A stretch of DNA of 64,000 nt from Craterostigma plantagineum (lineage: Eukaryota; Streptophyta; Magnoliopsida; Lamiales; Linderniaceae), in assembly GCA_027422505.1 (NCBI GenBank), contig JAPQWV010000661.1, positions 62,001 through 126,000 of the forward strand, in the 5' to 3' direction. This document shows, in pieces, positions 1 to 10,956 of this stretch (positions are counted from its first letter, which is position 1; every line of letters starts with the position of its first letter). Both the position numbers and the translations under genes were made by a program. Under the pieces are notes generated by a model. It did not search any database. It saw nothing but the letters and a program-made list of their open reading frames with translations, and was not told the origin of the DNA.

Positions 1-516
1 AAATTATCTATGATAACATGAGTCTCATTAACGTGGGAATAGCTGAGAATCATTCTGCTATTTTACTCTCGGGAGAAAACGTATACAGTCCGAGGTTTTT
101 TCGAGGAAGACAGTAACTCGTAATTCATACGGTCGTAAGTTTATTTCTGGCTATTTCATATGTCATTAAAATTAATAAATTTCAGTTGCGTTTTCGTTAT
201 GTTTAGCGAATACTATTTTATCATTGTTAGTTTCGATTTTTTTCTCGTTTAATATTGCGTTAAAAACTCAATCATCAAAACCCCCCTTTAATATTATTAT
301 TAATATTATTATTATATATATTATTATTAGTAATATTATTATTATTATCATTAATATTATTATTAGTGTTATTATTATTAATATTATTATCATAAATCGA
401 ATTCTGAACTAGAAATAAATCAACCATTTTCCCTGTGGAGACGATCCCTACTGACACTATACTCGTGTTAGTGAATAAGGTGATTAATTTATTTTTGGCC
501 GTTTACGACGCGACCA
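1..516 (+). repeat. 5' LTR of Athila copy 1 (3' third only)
   Basis: Bases 1-516 repeat 8627-9144 almost exactly. The LTR ends in CA at 516, just before the primer-binding site. It contains an ATT-rich simple repeat at about 285-393 whose length differs between the two LTRs. The upstream part with the promoter is outside the window. Confidence 0.93.
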
Positions 517-521
517 AATTT

Positions 522-539
522 TGGCGCCGTTGCCGGGGA
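522..539 (+). promoter_or_regulatory. Primer-binding site, tRNA-Asp type
   Basis: TGGCGCCGTTGCCGGGGA lies five bases after the LTR end. It is complementary to the 3' end of plant tRNA-Asp(GTC), the usual primer of Athila elements. The same 18 bases occur after the 5' LTR of copy 2. Confidence 0.9.
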
Positions 540-596
540 AGGTGGTGTCTATTGATTTACTTCTATTTTTAATTCGATTTATTTTTGTTCTAGTTT

Positions 597-1388
597 ATGC
601 CCCGATCTTCTCGAACAGGTATATTAATATTCGATCCAGAAATCGAGAGGACCGCGAGGGCGAATCGAAAGGCAAAAAGACAAAAAAATTCGACTGTATC
701 AATTTCCAGCACGGAATCCGAACAAGAATCTTCTGCAAGCGACATGGAGGAAACCGAACAGCAGCTACCAATCCGTCTTACGTTGAGGGATATGGCTACA
801 CCGGATGTTAATCAACGACCGCTTTGCATTGAATTTCCTATTCTTCAAACACCGTTCGAATTAAAATCAGGGCTAATTCATTTACTTCCTACTTTTCATG
901 GTAACGCAGGCGAGGATCCGCACAAGCACTTGAAGGAGTTTCACATGGTTTGCTCAACCATGAAGCCAAACGGGGTCACAGAAGATCAGATTAGCCTTCG
1001 TGCATTTCCGTTCTCGCTGGCCGATCATGCAAAAGACTGGTTATACTACTTACCATCTGGTTCGATTACTACGTGGGCCGAGCTTAAAAAACAATTCCTA
1101 GCAAAATTTTTCCCTGCATCTCGTGCCGCAAATATTCGTAAGGAAATCTACGGGATTCGACAATGGAACGGAGAAACTTTACACGAATATTGGGAAAGAT
1201 TCAAGCGGTTGTGCGCAAGCTGTCCATATCATCAAATTTCCGAGTTAGCGCTCATCCAATATTTCTACGAAGGGTTGCTACCCATGGAGAGAAACATGAT
1301 TGACGCAGCAAGTGGAGGAGCGTTGGTTGATAAAACGGCAGACGAAGCACGTCGGCTGATCTCAAGCATGGCTACAAACGCGCAATAA
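597..1388 (+). CDS. gag: Gag, N-terminal part (retrotransposon gag domain)
   Basis: The 263 codons run from the first ATG after the PBS. A basic, Ser-rich N-terminus is followed by the plant retrotransposon gag domain at about residues 90-220, with motifs such as TFHGNAGEDPHKHL, FPFSLADHAKDW and LHEYWERFKRLC. It forms the capsid of the virus-like particle. The reading frame closes at a TAA (1386-1388), but the same frame is open from there into the zinc-knuckle part. The TAA follows CAA, so a single C-to-T change of a second CAA is the likely origin. I read 597-3026 as one gag-protease gene with one nonsense codon. Confidence 0.9.
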   Translation: MPRSSRTGILIFDPEIERTARANRKAKRQKNSTVSISSTESEQESSASDMEETEQQLPIRLTLRDMATPDVNQRPLCIEFPILQTPFELKSGLIHLLPTFHGNAGEDPHKHLKEFHMVCSTMKPNGVTEDQISLRAFPFSLADHAKDWLYYLPSGSITTWAELKKQFLAKFFPASRAANIRKEIYGIRQWNGETLHEYWERFKRLCASCPYHQISELALIQYFYEGLLPMERNMIDAASGGALVDKTADEARRLISSMATNAQ

Positions 1389-1421
1389 TTTGGAACACGT
1401 CAAGACGTAGGCCAACACAGG

Positions 1422-3026
1422 ATGAACGAGGTAAATACTACTTCATTTGAGCAAAAATTAGATTCGCTAACGTCTCTTGTGGAAAAACTTGTGATTGGAA
1501 AAACGAGTCAGGTAAAGGCTTGTGGTATATGTACATTTGCTGGACATGCAACAGCAAATTGTCCTTCACTTCAATTTGATCCTAGCGAGCAAGCCAATGC
1601 AATTGGAGGATACACAGGACCATCTCAAAGACGCTATGATCCATACTCGAGTCAATACAATCCCGGATGGCGTGACCACCCAAATCTGAGTTACGGAAAT
1701 CGACCGCCAGGTTTTATGCAGCAAGCACCAAGGCCATCAAATCCTCCACAGCAAGCCGCACCATCAAAACCAGGTATGTCTTTGGAGGATATTGTTAAGA
1801 ATTTAGCAACTAGTACTGCCAGTTTTCAACAGGAAACTCGATCGAGCATTAACGAAACGCGCTCAAGCATGCACAATTTAGAAAGGCAAGTGTCTCAACT
1901 CGCAGCACAAATGAGTCAAATGCAGAACGAGAAAGGAAAACTACCGGCGCAAGTTGAGATTAACCCAAGAGAGAATGTGAGTATTATGACTCTTCGAAAC
2001 GGGAAAGAGATTGGTCAGCCTAATCATGACGAAGTTTCCATAAAATCCCCAAGAGAAGATAAGACTAAAGACCATACAAAGAAGGTAAGTAATGATTCTG
2101 TTTTCGATAAACCTAATATTGTTATTCCTCCACCTTTTCCTGGAAGGCTGGCTAAAGCGAAAAAGGATGAAGAGGAAAAGAGTATAATGGAGACCTTCAG
2201 CAAAGTCGAGATCAACATTCCACTGTTGGATGCTATCAAGCAAATCCCACGCTACGCAAAATTTTTAAAGGAAATGTGCTCGAACAAAAAGAAACACAAA
2301 GCTGAAGGAAAAATCTTAGTAAGTGACAATGTTTCCGCTGCGCTTCAACGAAAACTTCCCCAAAAATGTAAGGACCCAGGTATGTTTGCTATCTCGGTTA
2401 CTATAGGGACGAGAAAAATAAATAATGCCATGTTAGATTTAGGAGCTTCTATCAATGTTATGCCGTTATCGTTGTTCAATGAGATGAGTATGGGACCTCT
2501 TAAGTGCACCGATATATGCATTCAATTAGCAAATAGGTCCATTATTTATCCCGAAGGATTGGTTGAAGACGTGTTGGTAAAATGTGATAAATTTATTTTT
2601 CCTGCTGATTTTTATATAGTAGACATGGGTGATGAACATGCGCTTGATTCTGCTGTTATTTTATTAGGTCGATCATTCATGAAAACGGCTAAAACAAAGA
2701 TAGACGTTGATTCAGGAACTCTTACTTTTGAGTTTGATGGTGAAAAACTCACTATGAATGTGTTTGATGCTATGAAATATCCTGATGAACCTGAATCTGT
2801 TAGTATGATTGATGCATTTGTTCGAGATGATTTTGAGCGTAATTTTACTAACGATACACTCGACTATGTGATTAAGAGTAGCAAAACAGAAAAAGATTTG
2901 CAATTTGAAGTGGACGAAGATGTCAGAAACTCGCTCATGACATTACAAGCACTTCCGGAAGCTCACGATCAATCAGGTAAGAATACTTTTTCATTACCTT
3001 CTAATGCAAAATTGTTCCTTCTATAG
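1422..3026 (+). CDS. gag-pro: Gag C-terminus (nucleocapsid) and aspartic protease
   Basis: This continues the frame of the upstream gag after the TAA. The zinc knuckle [14 protein letters not shown] (C-x2-C-x4-H-x4-C) is at 1521-1562. A proline-rich linker follows, then a helical stretch at about 1790-1950. The protease begins near 2370 with the active-site motif DLGAS (Asp codon 2436), the form usual in Athila elements. The last codons, 2977-3026, look like an intron rather than coding sequence (see the intron entry). If so, the exon ends at 2976 and joins pol. Confidence 0.88.
   Translation: MNEVNTTSFEQKLDSLTSLVEKLVIGKTSQVKACGICTFAGHATANCPSLQFDPSEQANAIGGYTGPSQRRYDPYSSQYNPGWRDHPNLSYGNRPPGFMQQAPRPSNPPQQAAPSKPGMSLEDIVKNLATSTASFQQETRSSINETRSSMHNLERQVSQLAAQMSQMQNEKGKLPAQVEINPRENVSIMTLRNGKEIGQPNHDEVSIKSPREDKTKDHTKKVSNDSVFDKPNIVIPPPFPGRLAKAKKDEEEKSIMETFSKVEINIPLLDAIKQIPRYAKFLKEMCSNKKKHKAEGKILVSDNVSAALQRKLPQKCKDPGMFAISVTIGTRKINNAMLDLGASINVMPLSLFNEMSMGPLKCTDICIQLANRSIIYPEGLVEDVLVKCDKFIFPADFYIVDMGDEHALDSAVILLGRSFMKTAKTKIDVDSGTLTFEFDGEKLTMNVFDAMKYPDEPESVSMIDAFVRDDFERNFTNDTLDYVIKSSKTEKDLQFEVDEDVRNSLMTLQALPEAHDQSGKNTFSLPSNAKLFLL
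2977..3026 (+). other. Putative 50-bp intron at the gag-pol junction
   Basis: The segment opens CAG|GTAAGAA and closes TTCCTTCTATAG|AA, with a CTAAT branch-like site about 22 bases before the end. It is 72% A+T by hand count. Its length (50) is not a multiple of three, and removing it joins the gag-protease frame exactly to the pol frame, with a Ser-Glu-Gln-Ala-Pro-Thr-Leu-Glu junction. The in-frame stop that ends the gag frame is the TAG of the putative acceptor. Copy 2 has no such insertion here. Fifty bases is short for a plant intron, so an ordinary frameshift remains possible. Confidence 0.6.
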
Positions 3027-3040
3027 AACAGGCGCCTACG

Positions 3041-5947
3041 TTGGAGTTGAAGGATCTACCAAAACATCTCAAGTACTGCTATTTGGGAGATGAAGAAACG
3101 TTGCCAGTCATTATTGCAAATGACTTGACCGCCATTCAGGAAGAGAAATTGATACGCGTTTTGAAGGAGTACAAGAGCGCGATAGGATGGACTCTGGCCG
3201 ACATCAAAGGGATCAGTCCCTCGATATGCATGCACAGGATCTTGCTTGAACCAAATTCTAAGCCGATACGGGAACCACAACGCAAGCTCAATCCAGCAAT
3301 GAAAGAGGTAGTTATGAAAGAAATAATTAAATTATTAGACATGGGGATAATATTTCCAATATCAGACAGCCAATGGGTAAGTCCAGTTCATGTAGTTCCT
3401 AAGAAATCTGGTTTCTCACTCGTAAAAAATGATAAAAATGAATTGGTACCAATGAGATTACAGACGGGTTGGCGCATGTGCATTGATTTTCGTAAGTTAA
3501 ATGCGGCTACCCGAAAGGATCATTTTCCGCTACCCTTCATTGATCAAATGCTAGAAAGACTGGCAGGTAAGTCTTTCTTTTGTTTCCTCGATGGATTTTC
3601 TGGTTATTATCAAATTGTCGTTGCACCCGAGGATCAAGAGAAAACTACATTCACATGTCCCTTTGGCACATTTGCATATCGTCGCATGCCTTTTGGTTTA
3701 TGTAATGCTCCTGGTACATTTCAACGATGCATGATGAGCATATTTTCTGATTTAATAGAAACATGCATTGAAATATTCATGGATGATTTTACGGTTTATG
3801 GAGACTCGTTTGATCATTGCCTTGGTAATCTAGTAGAAGTTCTTAAACGCTACATCGATAAAAATCTTGTACTTAACTATGAAAAATGTCATTTTATGGT
3901 TAAAGAAGGAATAGTTCTGGGTCATGTAGTTTCATCTCGAGGAATTGAGGTAGACAAGGCTAAGGTCGATTTGATATCTAATTTGCCATACCCCACTAAC
4001 GTTCGAGAAATTCGAAGCTTTCTTGGTCATGCAGGGTTCTACAGGAGATTTATTAAGGATTTCTCAAAAATCGCTCAACCAATGTCAAGACTACTTCAAA
4101 ATGACGTACCGTTCAATTTCGGGGACGATTGCAAAGAGGCGTTTAATAAGTTAAAGCTATTACTAACTACTGCACCGATAATCCAACCCCCAAATTGGGA
4201 GTTACCGTTCGAGCTCATGTGCGACGCAAGCAAATACGCCGTAGGAGCTGTGCTTGGACAAAAAGATGGAAGGAAGAGTCACGTCATCTACTATGCTTCA
4301 AAGACGCTTGACTCGGCACAATGCAACTACACCACAACTGAAAAAGAGCTGTTATCTATTGTTTTTGCATTTGATAAGTTTAGGTCTTATTTACTGGGAT
4401 CTAAGGTTATCGTTTATTCTGACCATGCAGCTCTAAAATATTTGTTGTCGAAGAAGGAGTCAAAACCGCGCTTAATACGATGGATTTTGTTGCTTCAAGA
4501 GTTTGATTGGGAGATTAAGGATCGCAAGGGTGTGGACAACTCCGTGGCAGATCACTTGAGCCGTTTGATTCGTGACGAAGAGCCGCTGCCGATTTCAGAA
4601 ACGTTTCCAGATGAGCAACTATTTCGCCTTCAAGGTAAGGAATATCAAGAACCTTGGTTTGCTGATATAGTTAATTACTTGGTAAGTGGTGTTTTACCTT
4701 CACATTTGAGCTCGTCAAGGAAAAATAAAATTAAAAGCGACTCTAAATATTATATGTGGGATGAGCCATACTTGTGGAAAATAGGTTCAGATCAAATTAT
4801 TCGTAGATGCATTGCAAATGATGAAATTAATGATATTCTCACTCATTGTCATACATATGCATGCGGAGGACATTTCGGACCTAAAAGAACTGCTAGGAAA
4901 ATTTTAGATTGTGGATTTTATTGGGAATCTATTTTTAAAGATGCTTATTTATTTTGCAAGAGTTGTCCTAATTGTCAAAGAACAGGTACAATTTCTTTTA
5001 GAGATGAAATGCCACAAAATCCAATATTAGTTTGTGAAATTTTCGATGTATGGGGAATGGATTTTATGGGACCTTTTCCAAGCTCATTTGGCTTTCTTTA
5101 TATCTTGCTTGCCGTTGATTATGTGTCGAAGTGGGTAGAAGCAAAGGCTACCCGAACTAACGATTCTAAAGTTGTTGTAGGATTTCTTAAGACAAACATC
5201 TTTAGTAGGTTTGGAGTTCCCCGTGCAATTATAAGCGACCAAGGCACGCATTTTTGCAATCGCACGGTGGAAGCACTCATGCGCAAATATGGAGTACATC
5301 ATCGGCTGGCCACTACTTATCACCCACAATCAAATGGACAAGCTGAAGTTTCAAATCGGGAGGTCAAAAATATTTTGGAAAAAACCGTAAACCCGAACCG
5401 TAAGGATTGGAGCTTGCGATTAGACGATGCACTTTGGGCGTATCGTACTGCTTTTAAAACTCCAATCGGAATGTCGCCGTATCGCCTAATTTTCGGTAAG
5501 ATGTGTCATTTACCTGTTGAAATTGAATATCGTGCTTTTTGGGCAGTTAAACAGTGCAACATGGAGGCCACAAAAGCTGGTGAGGAACGAAAATTTCAGC
5601 TACAGGAACTTGAAGAAATTCGCCTAGAAGCCTACGAGAATGCGAGAATGTACAAGGAACGCACGAAGCATTTCCACGACAAACTCCTACATAAAAAAGA
5701 ATTCATGGTAGGCCAAAAAGTTCTCCTGTACAATTCGAGGTTAAAATTCATGCCAGGTAAACTCAAATCTCGCTGGATGGGACCGTACGTTGTTAAAAAT
5801 ATTTTTCCAAGTGGCGTTATCGAAATTGAGAGCATGTCTTCTGATAAATGTTTCAAGGTTAATGGTCATAGACTTAAACCTTATTTTGAGAATAATGTTT
5901 TGGCGTGGGTTGAAGAGATCAAGCTGAGCCGACCCATTTATGAATGA
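3041..5947 (+). CDS. pol: Pol: reverse transcriptase, RNase H, integrase
   Basis: This is an uninterrupted frame of 968 codons; the first Met is arbitrary, because the frame is open from 3029. The RT shows [21 protein letters not shown] and the catalytic FMDDF (3776-3790). RNase H follows with [15 protein letters not shown] and TTTEKEL. The integrase has an N-terminal HHCC zinc site near 4850-4985. Its catalytic Asp, Asp and Glu codons are at 5060, 5237 and 5345, which gives D-x58-D-x35-E. A basic C-terminal domain ends with NGHRLKPYF. All the catalytic residues I can check are present, so this pol looks functional. It makes cDNA and inserts it into the genome. Confidence 0.93.
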   Translation: MELKDLPKHLKYCYLGDEETLPVIIANDLTAIQEEKLIRVLKEYKSAIGWTLADIKGISPSICMHRILLEPNSKPIREPQRKLNPAMKEVVMKEIIKLLDMGIIFPISDSQWVSPVHVVPKKSGFSLVKNDKNELVPMRLQTGWRMCIDFRKLNAATRKDHFPLPFIDQMLERLAGKSFFCFLDGFSGYYQIVVAPEDQEKTTFTCPFGTFAYRRMPFGLCNAPGTFQRCMMSIFSDLIETCIEIFMDDFTVYGDSFDHCLGNLVEVLKRYIDKNLVLNYEKCHFMVKEGIVLGHVVSSRGIEVDKAKVDLISNLPYPTNVREIRSFLGHAGFYRRFIKDFSKIAQPMSRLLQNDVPFNFGDDCKEAFNKLKLLLTTAPIIQPPNWELPFELMCDASKYAVGAVLGQKDGRKSHVIYYASKTLDSAQCNYTTTEKELLSIVFAFDKFRSYLLGSKVIVYSDHAALKYLLSKKESKPRLIRWILLLQEFDWEIKDRKGVDNSVADHLSRLIRDEEPLPISETFPDEQLFRLQGKEYQEPWFADIVNYLVSGVLPSHLSSSRKNKIKSDSKYYMWDEPYLWKIGSDQIIRRCIANDEINDILTHCHTYACGGHFGPKRTARKILDCGFYWESIFKDAYLFCKSCPNCQRTGTISFRDEMPQNPILVCEIFDVWGMDFMGPFPSSFGFLYILLAVDYVSKWVEAKATRTNDSKVVVGFLKTNIFSRFGVPRAIISDQGTHFCNRTVEALMRKYGVHHRLATTYHPQSNGQAEVSNREVKNILEKTVNPNRKDWSLRLDDALWAYRTAFKTPIGMSPYRLIFGKMCHLPVEIEYRAFWAVKQCNMEATKAGEERKFQLQELEEIRLEAYENARMYKERTKHFHDKLLHKKEFMVGQKVLLYNSRLKFMPGKLKSRWMGPYVVKNIFPSGVIEIESMSSDKCFKVNGHRLKPYFENNVLAWVEEIKLSRPIYE

Positions 5948-6311
5948 ATTTGAAGAACGACGACAACGTCTAGCCAAAGACGTTAAAGAAAAGCGCTCAT
6001 TGGGAGGCAACCCAATATTACCCTATTTTATTTTGTTATTGCAATATTTTCGTTTTATCTATGTTTTCATGATGATTAAGCAGGTTTGCTAGCAACTACA
6101 CGCGCTACGGTATCACTAGGCTCTAGAACAAATATCCTCCCGCTCGGAATTTCTCTACGACTCCAGCATTGTCAGGGAAGTTTTACTTTCAGTATCATTA
6201 TACCATTTCTTCACATCTACTCTGAAATATTAAAATGAAAATTAGGATGGGAATCTTTAGATTCTAGCAACTATTTTCATTAGAATCTACATTGAGGACA
6301 ATGCAGAGTTT

Positions 6312-6326
6312 AGGTGTGGGGGAGGT
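6312..6326 (+). promoter_or_regulatory. Internal polypurine-tract-like site
   Basis: AGGTGTGGGGGAGGT is preceded by GAGGACAATGCAGAGTTT. It closely resembles the true PPT 1.3 kb downstream, which is preceded by AAGGACAAGCATTATTTA. Copy 2 has the same doublet. It could prime a second plus strand, as central PPTs do in some retroelements; this role is inferred. Confidence 0.5.
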
Positions 6327-7617
6327 TTCACATGTTAGTTGATGAACACATATCTTGTCTCGAGCAAACCAACGTGCGTTAATCAGAACATGAGATTAAC
6401 AATTAGGAATAACTATTTGGTATTAGGATGATTATTCTTTTTCTTCAGTTGATTTGAGACCTGAATGCGCAATAGTCGACACAAAGCCTACTTAAATATG
6501 TGAGATTTGAGCCTTTTAAAAAAAAAAAAAAGAGTATTTATCTTTATACTCATTTTTTTTCTTTACGAGAGTATCACATATGTTTCGAATATTCTAGAAC
6601 TTGCTCTATTATACATGTTGTATCATTGGCGGCTTTTTCTGTACAAAAGTGATTAAGGCACTTAGGATTAAGCCATTGGCCTCACACTGACCCTACCTTC
6701 AATATTATTCGCTTAGTGAGCCAACTTGAGCCTTAGCCTTATTGTTCTTGTTGAATTTAAGCCACTATATTTACCCATATATATCCTTTTGGCTTTCTTT
6801 TTCAACCCATTGCCGGATTGGATGAGTTATTAATTGCTTAGATTCCACGATTTCGAGATTGATAATAAACTAAAGAGTCCAAATATGTGATATTAGGAGT
6901 CTTAGAGTTATAGCGAGAAAAAAAAATCATCCCGAAAAAAAAAAAAAAAAAATAGCAAAAAAAAAAAAAAAAAAAAAAAGCGAATACAAAAAAAAAGAAA
7001 AAAAGAAAAAATATGTATTCGAAAAAAAAAAAAAAAAAAGAGAAAAAAAGAAAAAATCAAAAAAAAAATATATATATATATGATGTACTAGTTAGTTTTG
7101 TCGATATTGGGATGCTTTGAGTTGTCTTGAAAATGAAATCGTTATGATCAGAGTAATTCTCGAATTAGTCGTACGTCATGGTAAAGTCGTGGGATTTAGC
7201 GATTAAATAATCATTTGGTTCGACAATTTTAACCTACTTTCCCAAAATTATCCTACCTAATCCCTAAGCCCCATTACAACCCAATGAAAGACCTTCTGAT
7301 TTGTACACTTAAGTCGTTATGTGAATACAATGTGATATGTTTGCAAGCATATGGTAATATCGTTTCATAGTGTTCATTTGAGCGTATACACGTAACCCAT
7401 AAAACACTTCGAGCGCATTGAGGGAATCCATGTGAGAGTTGTTGGTTGTTGTGGCGTTCAGGCTTTACTGAGATTGTCGGAAATTGATATGATATTCTTG
7501 TGCTGAAAGTTATGAATAATTGCTATCTCGAGAGCAAATTAATGTATGTCGGTGAACTCCTGATTTGAATGTTTGCATCTTCTATCTCGGATAAATGCTT
7601 AAGGACAAGCATTATTT

Positions 7618-7630
7618 AAGTGTGGGGGAA
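7618..7630 (+). promoter_or_regulatory. Polypurine tract of Athila copy 1
   Basis: AAGTGTGGGGGAA stands two bases before the TG that starts the 3' LTR. It primes plus-strand cDNA synthesis. Confidence 0.85.
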
Positions 7631-7632
7631 TT

Positions 7633-9144
7633 TGATAAAACAATAATTTACCTTTTGTTAACCCAACAAGAACATGATATTGGGCCAGTTTTATATTGAT
7701 TCGGCCCATGAGGGTTTTGATATGTGTTTAAAGTTGTTACAGGAACAATGGAGAGTGGATTACACGCACTACAGCTCAAACACATCAATTCCAAGCAGTC
7801 AACATTCGCACGGCTCGAGGTAGTTGTTGAGCAAGAAACAAAGCACTCAGCACATACAAGATCACAAAGAGCAGCTCAAGAATCAAATAATACAGCTCAA
7901 GCATGACTTTTGAGAATTTCTGTCATCACTCGTTCGTCATTGATTTGGCTACGTCGAGATTTATTTTCCTATTTAAAGGGAGGGAGAGCCACGAAGAAGA
8001 GATACCTCTCACACTTTCATTCTGTTTCAATGGTGTCATTTGGAATATGTAGTTCCGTCTTAATTTCGTCTTTAAATATGTGTTATTTTGTTGGGTTTTC
8101 ATTTTAAAGACAGTCTTTTACTTAGTTAAGCTTCAAGGTCCATCGTCATCATTTAGCTTGGCTTTGTTATGGTATTTTATGTTGCTAAGAGTCATAGCAA
8201 AGGAGAATAGAGCTCTGTTTCTTTATCAAAACTGCTACTGTCCCCTTTCATCTTTATTTTTCTATTTTATAGAGCATAGCAGAGATTTTGAGCGAGAGCA
8301 AAATAGGGCTGTAGTGTTTTGGTACTCTTGCTGTTTTCATTTCCTGTGGTATCGTTTTCTGCTTCCATTTTTTTATTGACAGAGGTGCAAGCGATTGAGG
8401 GGTAGATGAGCGCTGCTACTTTCATTTTTTTATGTTTTATTTTATATTAAGAGAGTGGTAATAGTTTGAAGTAGAAATCGATGCTTGTGAGAGATCGATT
8501 GGTGAGGGGAGTTTGAGCAGAGAGGAATTGAGGAAGAGAGAGTAGAGATTAATGTGAGAATCGATTTCTGTCTGAAAGAACGACCATTTTTCTTTTCTAG
8601 TTGCTGTTCGATATTTTATATATTATAAATTATCTATGATAACATGAGTCTCATTAACGTGGGAATAGCTGAGAATCATTCTGCTATTTTTACTCTCGGG
8701 AGAAAACGTATACAGTCCGAGTTTTTTTCGAGGAAGACAGTAAGTCGTAATTCATACGGTCGTAAGTTTATTTCTGGCTATTTCATATGTCATTAAAATT
8801 AATAAATTTCAGTTGCGTTTTCGTTATGTTTAGCGAATACTATTTTATCATTGTTAGTTTCGATTTTTTTCTCGTTTAATATTGCGTTAAAAACTCAATC
8901 ATCAAAACCCCCCTTTAATATTATTATTAATATTATTATATATATATTATTATTATTAGTAATATTATTATTATTATCATTAATATTATTATAGTGTTAT
9001 TATTATTAATATTATTATCATAAATCGAATTCTGAACTAGAAATAAATCAACCATTTTCCCTGTGGAGACGATCCCTACTGACACTATACTCGTGTTAGT
9101 GAATAAGGTGATTAATTTATTTTTGGCCGTTTACGACGCGACCA
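7633..9144 (+). repeat. 3' LTR of Athila copy 1 (1512 bp)
   Basis: It starts TGATAAAACA after the PPT and ends GCGACCA. Bases 8627-9144 match the window start. A TATA-like TATTTAAAG is at 7970-7978, in the stretch that would lie near the transcription start. An ATT-rich simple repeat is at about 8913-9021. The short frames inside (for example 7724-8379) have no recognisable domains and are not called genes. Confidence 0.92.
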
Positions 9145-9299
9145 GGTCCAGTTGTGATGATCTCCCAGATGTCGTAGTCAACAACGATTAAGAACTCTTT
9201 CATCCCGTTCTTCCAGATAGCGTAGTTGGTACCATCGAACAGTGGAGGTCTGGTATGAAACCGACCTTCTGCAAACACATCAAAACTCAAAGAAGCCAT
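9145..9299 (-). pseudogene. gag: Start of a Ty1/copia gag, cut by the Athila insertion
   Basis: On the minus strand a frame starts at 9299 with MASLSFDVFAEGRF, followed by PPLFDGTNYAIWKNGMKEFL. This is the N-terminal motif of copia-type Gag (DUF4219/UBN2 families). It stays open for about 51 codons up to the Athila LTR at 9144, where the homology stops. The rest of the gene would lie beyond the Athila element, to the left of the window. Confidence 0.85.
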
Positions 9300-9347
9300 T
9301 AGATCTTTTACTCAGGCTTGTTAGGTCCGTCGTATGAGTTACCTCTC

Positions 9348-9357
9348 TCTGATACCA
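9348..9357 (-). promoter_or_regulatory. Primer-binding site, initiator tRNA-Met type (copia)
   Basis: On the minus strand TGGTATCAGA follows the LTR end (TTCA) after two bases. This is the normal copia primer site. Its position between the LTR and the gag start at 9299 fixes the element's orientation. Confidence 0.85.
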
Positions 9358-9359
9358 AT

Positions 9360-10956
9360 TGAAGTAAAATATGTGCCTAAGAGGGGGGTGAATTAGCCTA
9401 CTAAAAACTTTTTGCTTCTTTGATATAAAGTGTCTTTAAAATGAGAACATCACAATTAAGTTTTGATGGTTATTCCCTTAACTGTTGGTCGAGTGGATCC
9501 GTGTGAGTGCAAGTGAACAGAAAAGTAAATGACAACTGGATTTATAGAGGTTATATCCCCAATTAGGGCTTAGTCCTCTCCTTGAGGTTTGCTCCTCAAG
9601 AGTTTGATCAATCCACTATGTTACCATAGTTGGTTACAGAATTGACCGATCGCCCTTACACAACCAAGACCAAGAAGAACACTAGACCGCGGCTAGGGTG
9701 CCTAACGCCGAGTTTTGTTCCACGTCGTTCCCTGAGAATCTCTATTCTCCGGCTGGAAACAGCTGCTCCTGAAGGTCAGCTGGATCTCAAATCCTCCCTT
9801 CACGAAAGGCACGCTTTACGCTTGTCTCCTTGTGAGGTTCACACGCGCTCAGATTGGGATGGTGGTTTTCTAAAACTTAGGGGGCATTCAACTATCGTAA
9901 ATGAAAGCACAAACACTAACAAAGAATAATAATTCGCAAATCAGACGCTCTAATTCTGTTCTCTGTTCTTGCTATCTCATGTGTATGTTCGTTCGTTCGT
10001 TCGTTCGTTGTCTGCACCCGATGTAGAAGTGTCGACTTATATAGTCCTGTTAGTATCACACACTTCATATGGAATGTCAATCGCAATCACCAGTTCAGCA
10101 CATCATTCCATCATAATTACCATGCCAAATTAAGCTCCAAGTATGACAACGGTCATATTCATTAATTTGCATGAAATCTTACTCGGAATACCTTTTCCTT
10201 ACCATATAGGCAAATCTTATCCATATTAGCACCGCGGTACTTACGAAGATACCATAAGTAGTTCCACTAAGCATCTTAACAAATATGTAGCACATTAATC
10301 ATGAATTTTCCATTCAAATAAATACCATATTAGCACAGGGAAAGAATTCGTTTGACTTTAACATTTAAGATGCAATTGTTAATGACATCTGCATGATTTC
10401 TTCCTAAAATAGACAAGATCCACTGGATGGTGTGGTTTCCATGTATAGCACATCTCCATGTTTAGCACAAGTTAGATAACTTAAACAGATAAGCACGAAT
10501 TAAATGCATCTGTATCATATAATTCCTATTTCAGCATATCTTAAAATGGACAATCATTCATGCAAATATATCCTTAGCGTATATTATCCATATTTAGCAC
10601 ATTCAAGGATATAGATCACATTCCATATATAGGCGGATTCCAGCAGTAATCTTTTTACCATATATATCATAATGATCCTTACGCATAATCCTTACTCTAA
10701 TTAACATAGCGCATCACATTAAGGATTAATCACGTCTTTCACACAAAGAGCTTCCAAATCGTAGTCATTCATCATTCGATTAATGCATACTTTCCAAATT
10801 TACGTAACAATGTTATCATGACGTTGGAATCAATGATCACACTGGTATCACATAAGTCACGTTGCAATGGAATCACAGTTTCAAAGTGCAATTCACTCAA
10901 TATAAGTACATGATACATACACATTTCGAATTGCTAAATTTGTAGTGCCTATTTCA
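9360..10956 (-). repeat. 5' LTR of minus-strand copia element
   Basis: The plus-strand left edge reads TGAAGTAAAATATGTGCC and carries the CCTAAGAGGGGGGTGAAT motif common at copia LTR ends. The right edge is placed at TAGTGCCTATTTCA (10943-10956), because both ends then begin TGAA/end TTCA; this edge is tentative. On the minus strand a TATA box (CTATATAA) lies near 10036-10044. A (TTCG)n run is at about 9988-10010. About six scattered TAGCAC words lie between 10225 and 10600. The second LTR of this element is outside the window. Confidence 0.7.

Larger units (their letters stand above)
5948..7632 (+). other. Non-coding spacer between pol and 3' LTR
   Basis: There is no credible reading frame in 1.7 kb. 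About 45 bases after the pol stop is GCGCTCATTGGGAGGCAACCCA (5992-6013 region), a motif also found after pol in copy 2. An A-rich, partly A/G tract lies at about 6904-7078. A first purine tract (6312-6326) and the true PPT (7618-7630) bracket most of the region. The ATHILA ORF-1 gene that fills this place in copy 2 is missing. Confidence 0.8.
1..9144 (+). mobile_element. Athila-lineage Ty3 LTR retrotransposon (copy 1), 5' end cut by window
   Basis: This is a Ty3/gypsy element in the order 5' LTR, PBS, gag, protease, RT, RNase H, integrase, spacer, PPT, 3' LTR. The window begins about 994 bp inside the 5' LTR, judged by aligning bases 1-516 with 8627-9144. The RT motif FMDDF, the protease motif DLGAS and the tRNA-Asp PBS are typical of the Athila/Tat branch. 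In the shared part the two LTRs differ by about two substitutions plus length changes in T and ATT runs, so insertion was recent. It lies in the gag of a copia element on the opposite strand; the right flank starts GGTCC, and the left flank is outside the window. Unlike copy 2 it has no ATHILA ORF-1 gene after pol. Confidence 0.93.

Noticed and set aside
522..539. tRNA-like sequence at the primer-binding sites
   Set aside because: Only the 18-base complement of the tRNA 3' end is present; no tRNA gene was found there.
3041..5947. Further introns at other GGTAAG words in copy 1 (2084, 3566)
   Set aside because: The coding frame is continuous through these words and conserved motifs span them.
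5948..7632. Possible env-like gene after pol in Athila copy 1
   Set aside because: No frame longer than about 90 codons and no similarity to the ORF-1 motifs of copy 2.
9630..9929. 99-codon plus-strand frame in the copia LTR
   Set aside because: It lies antisense in an LTR, has no domain and is explained by the GC-rich LTR sequence.
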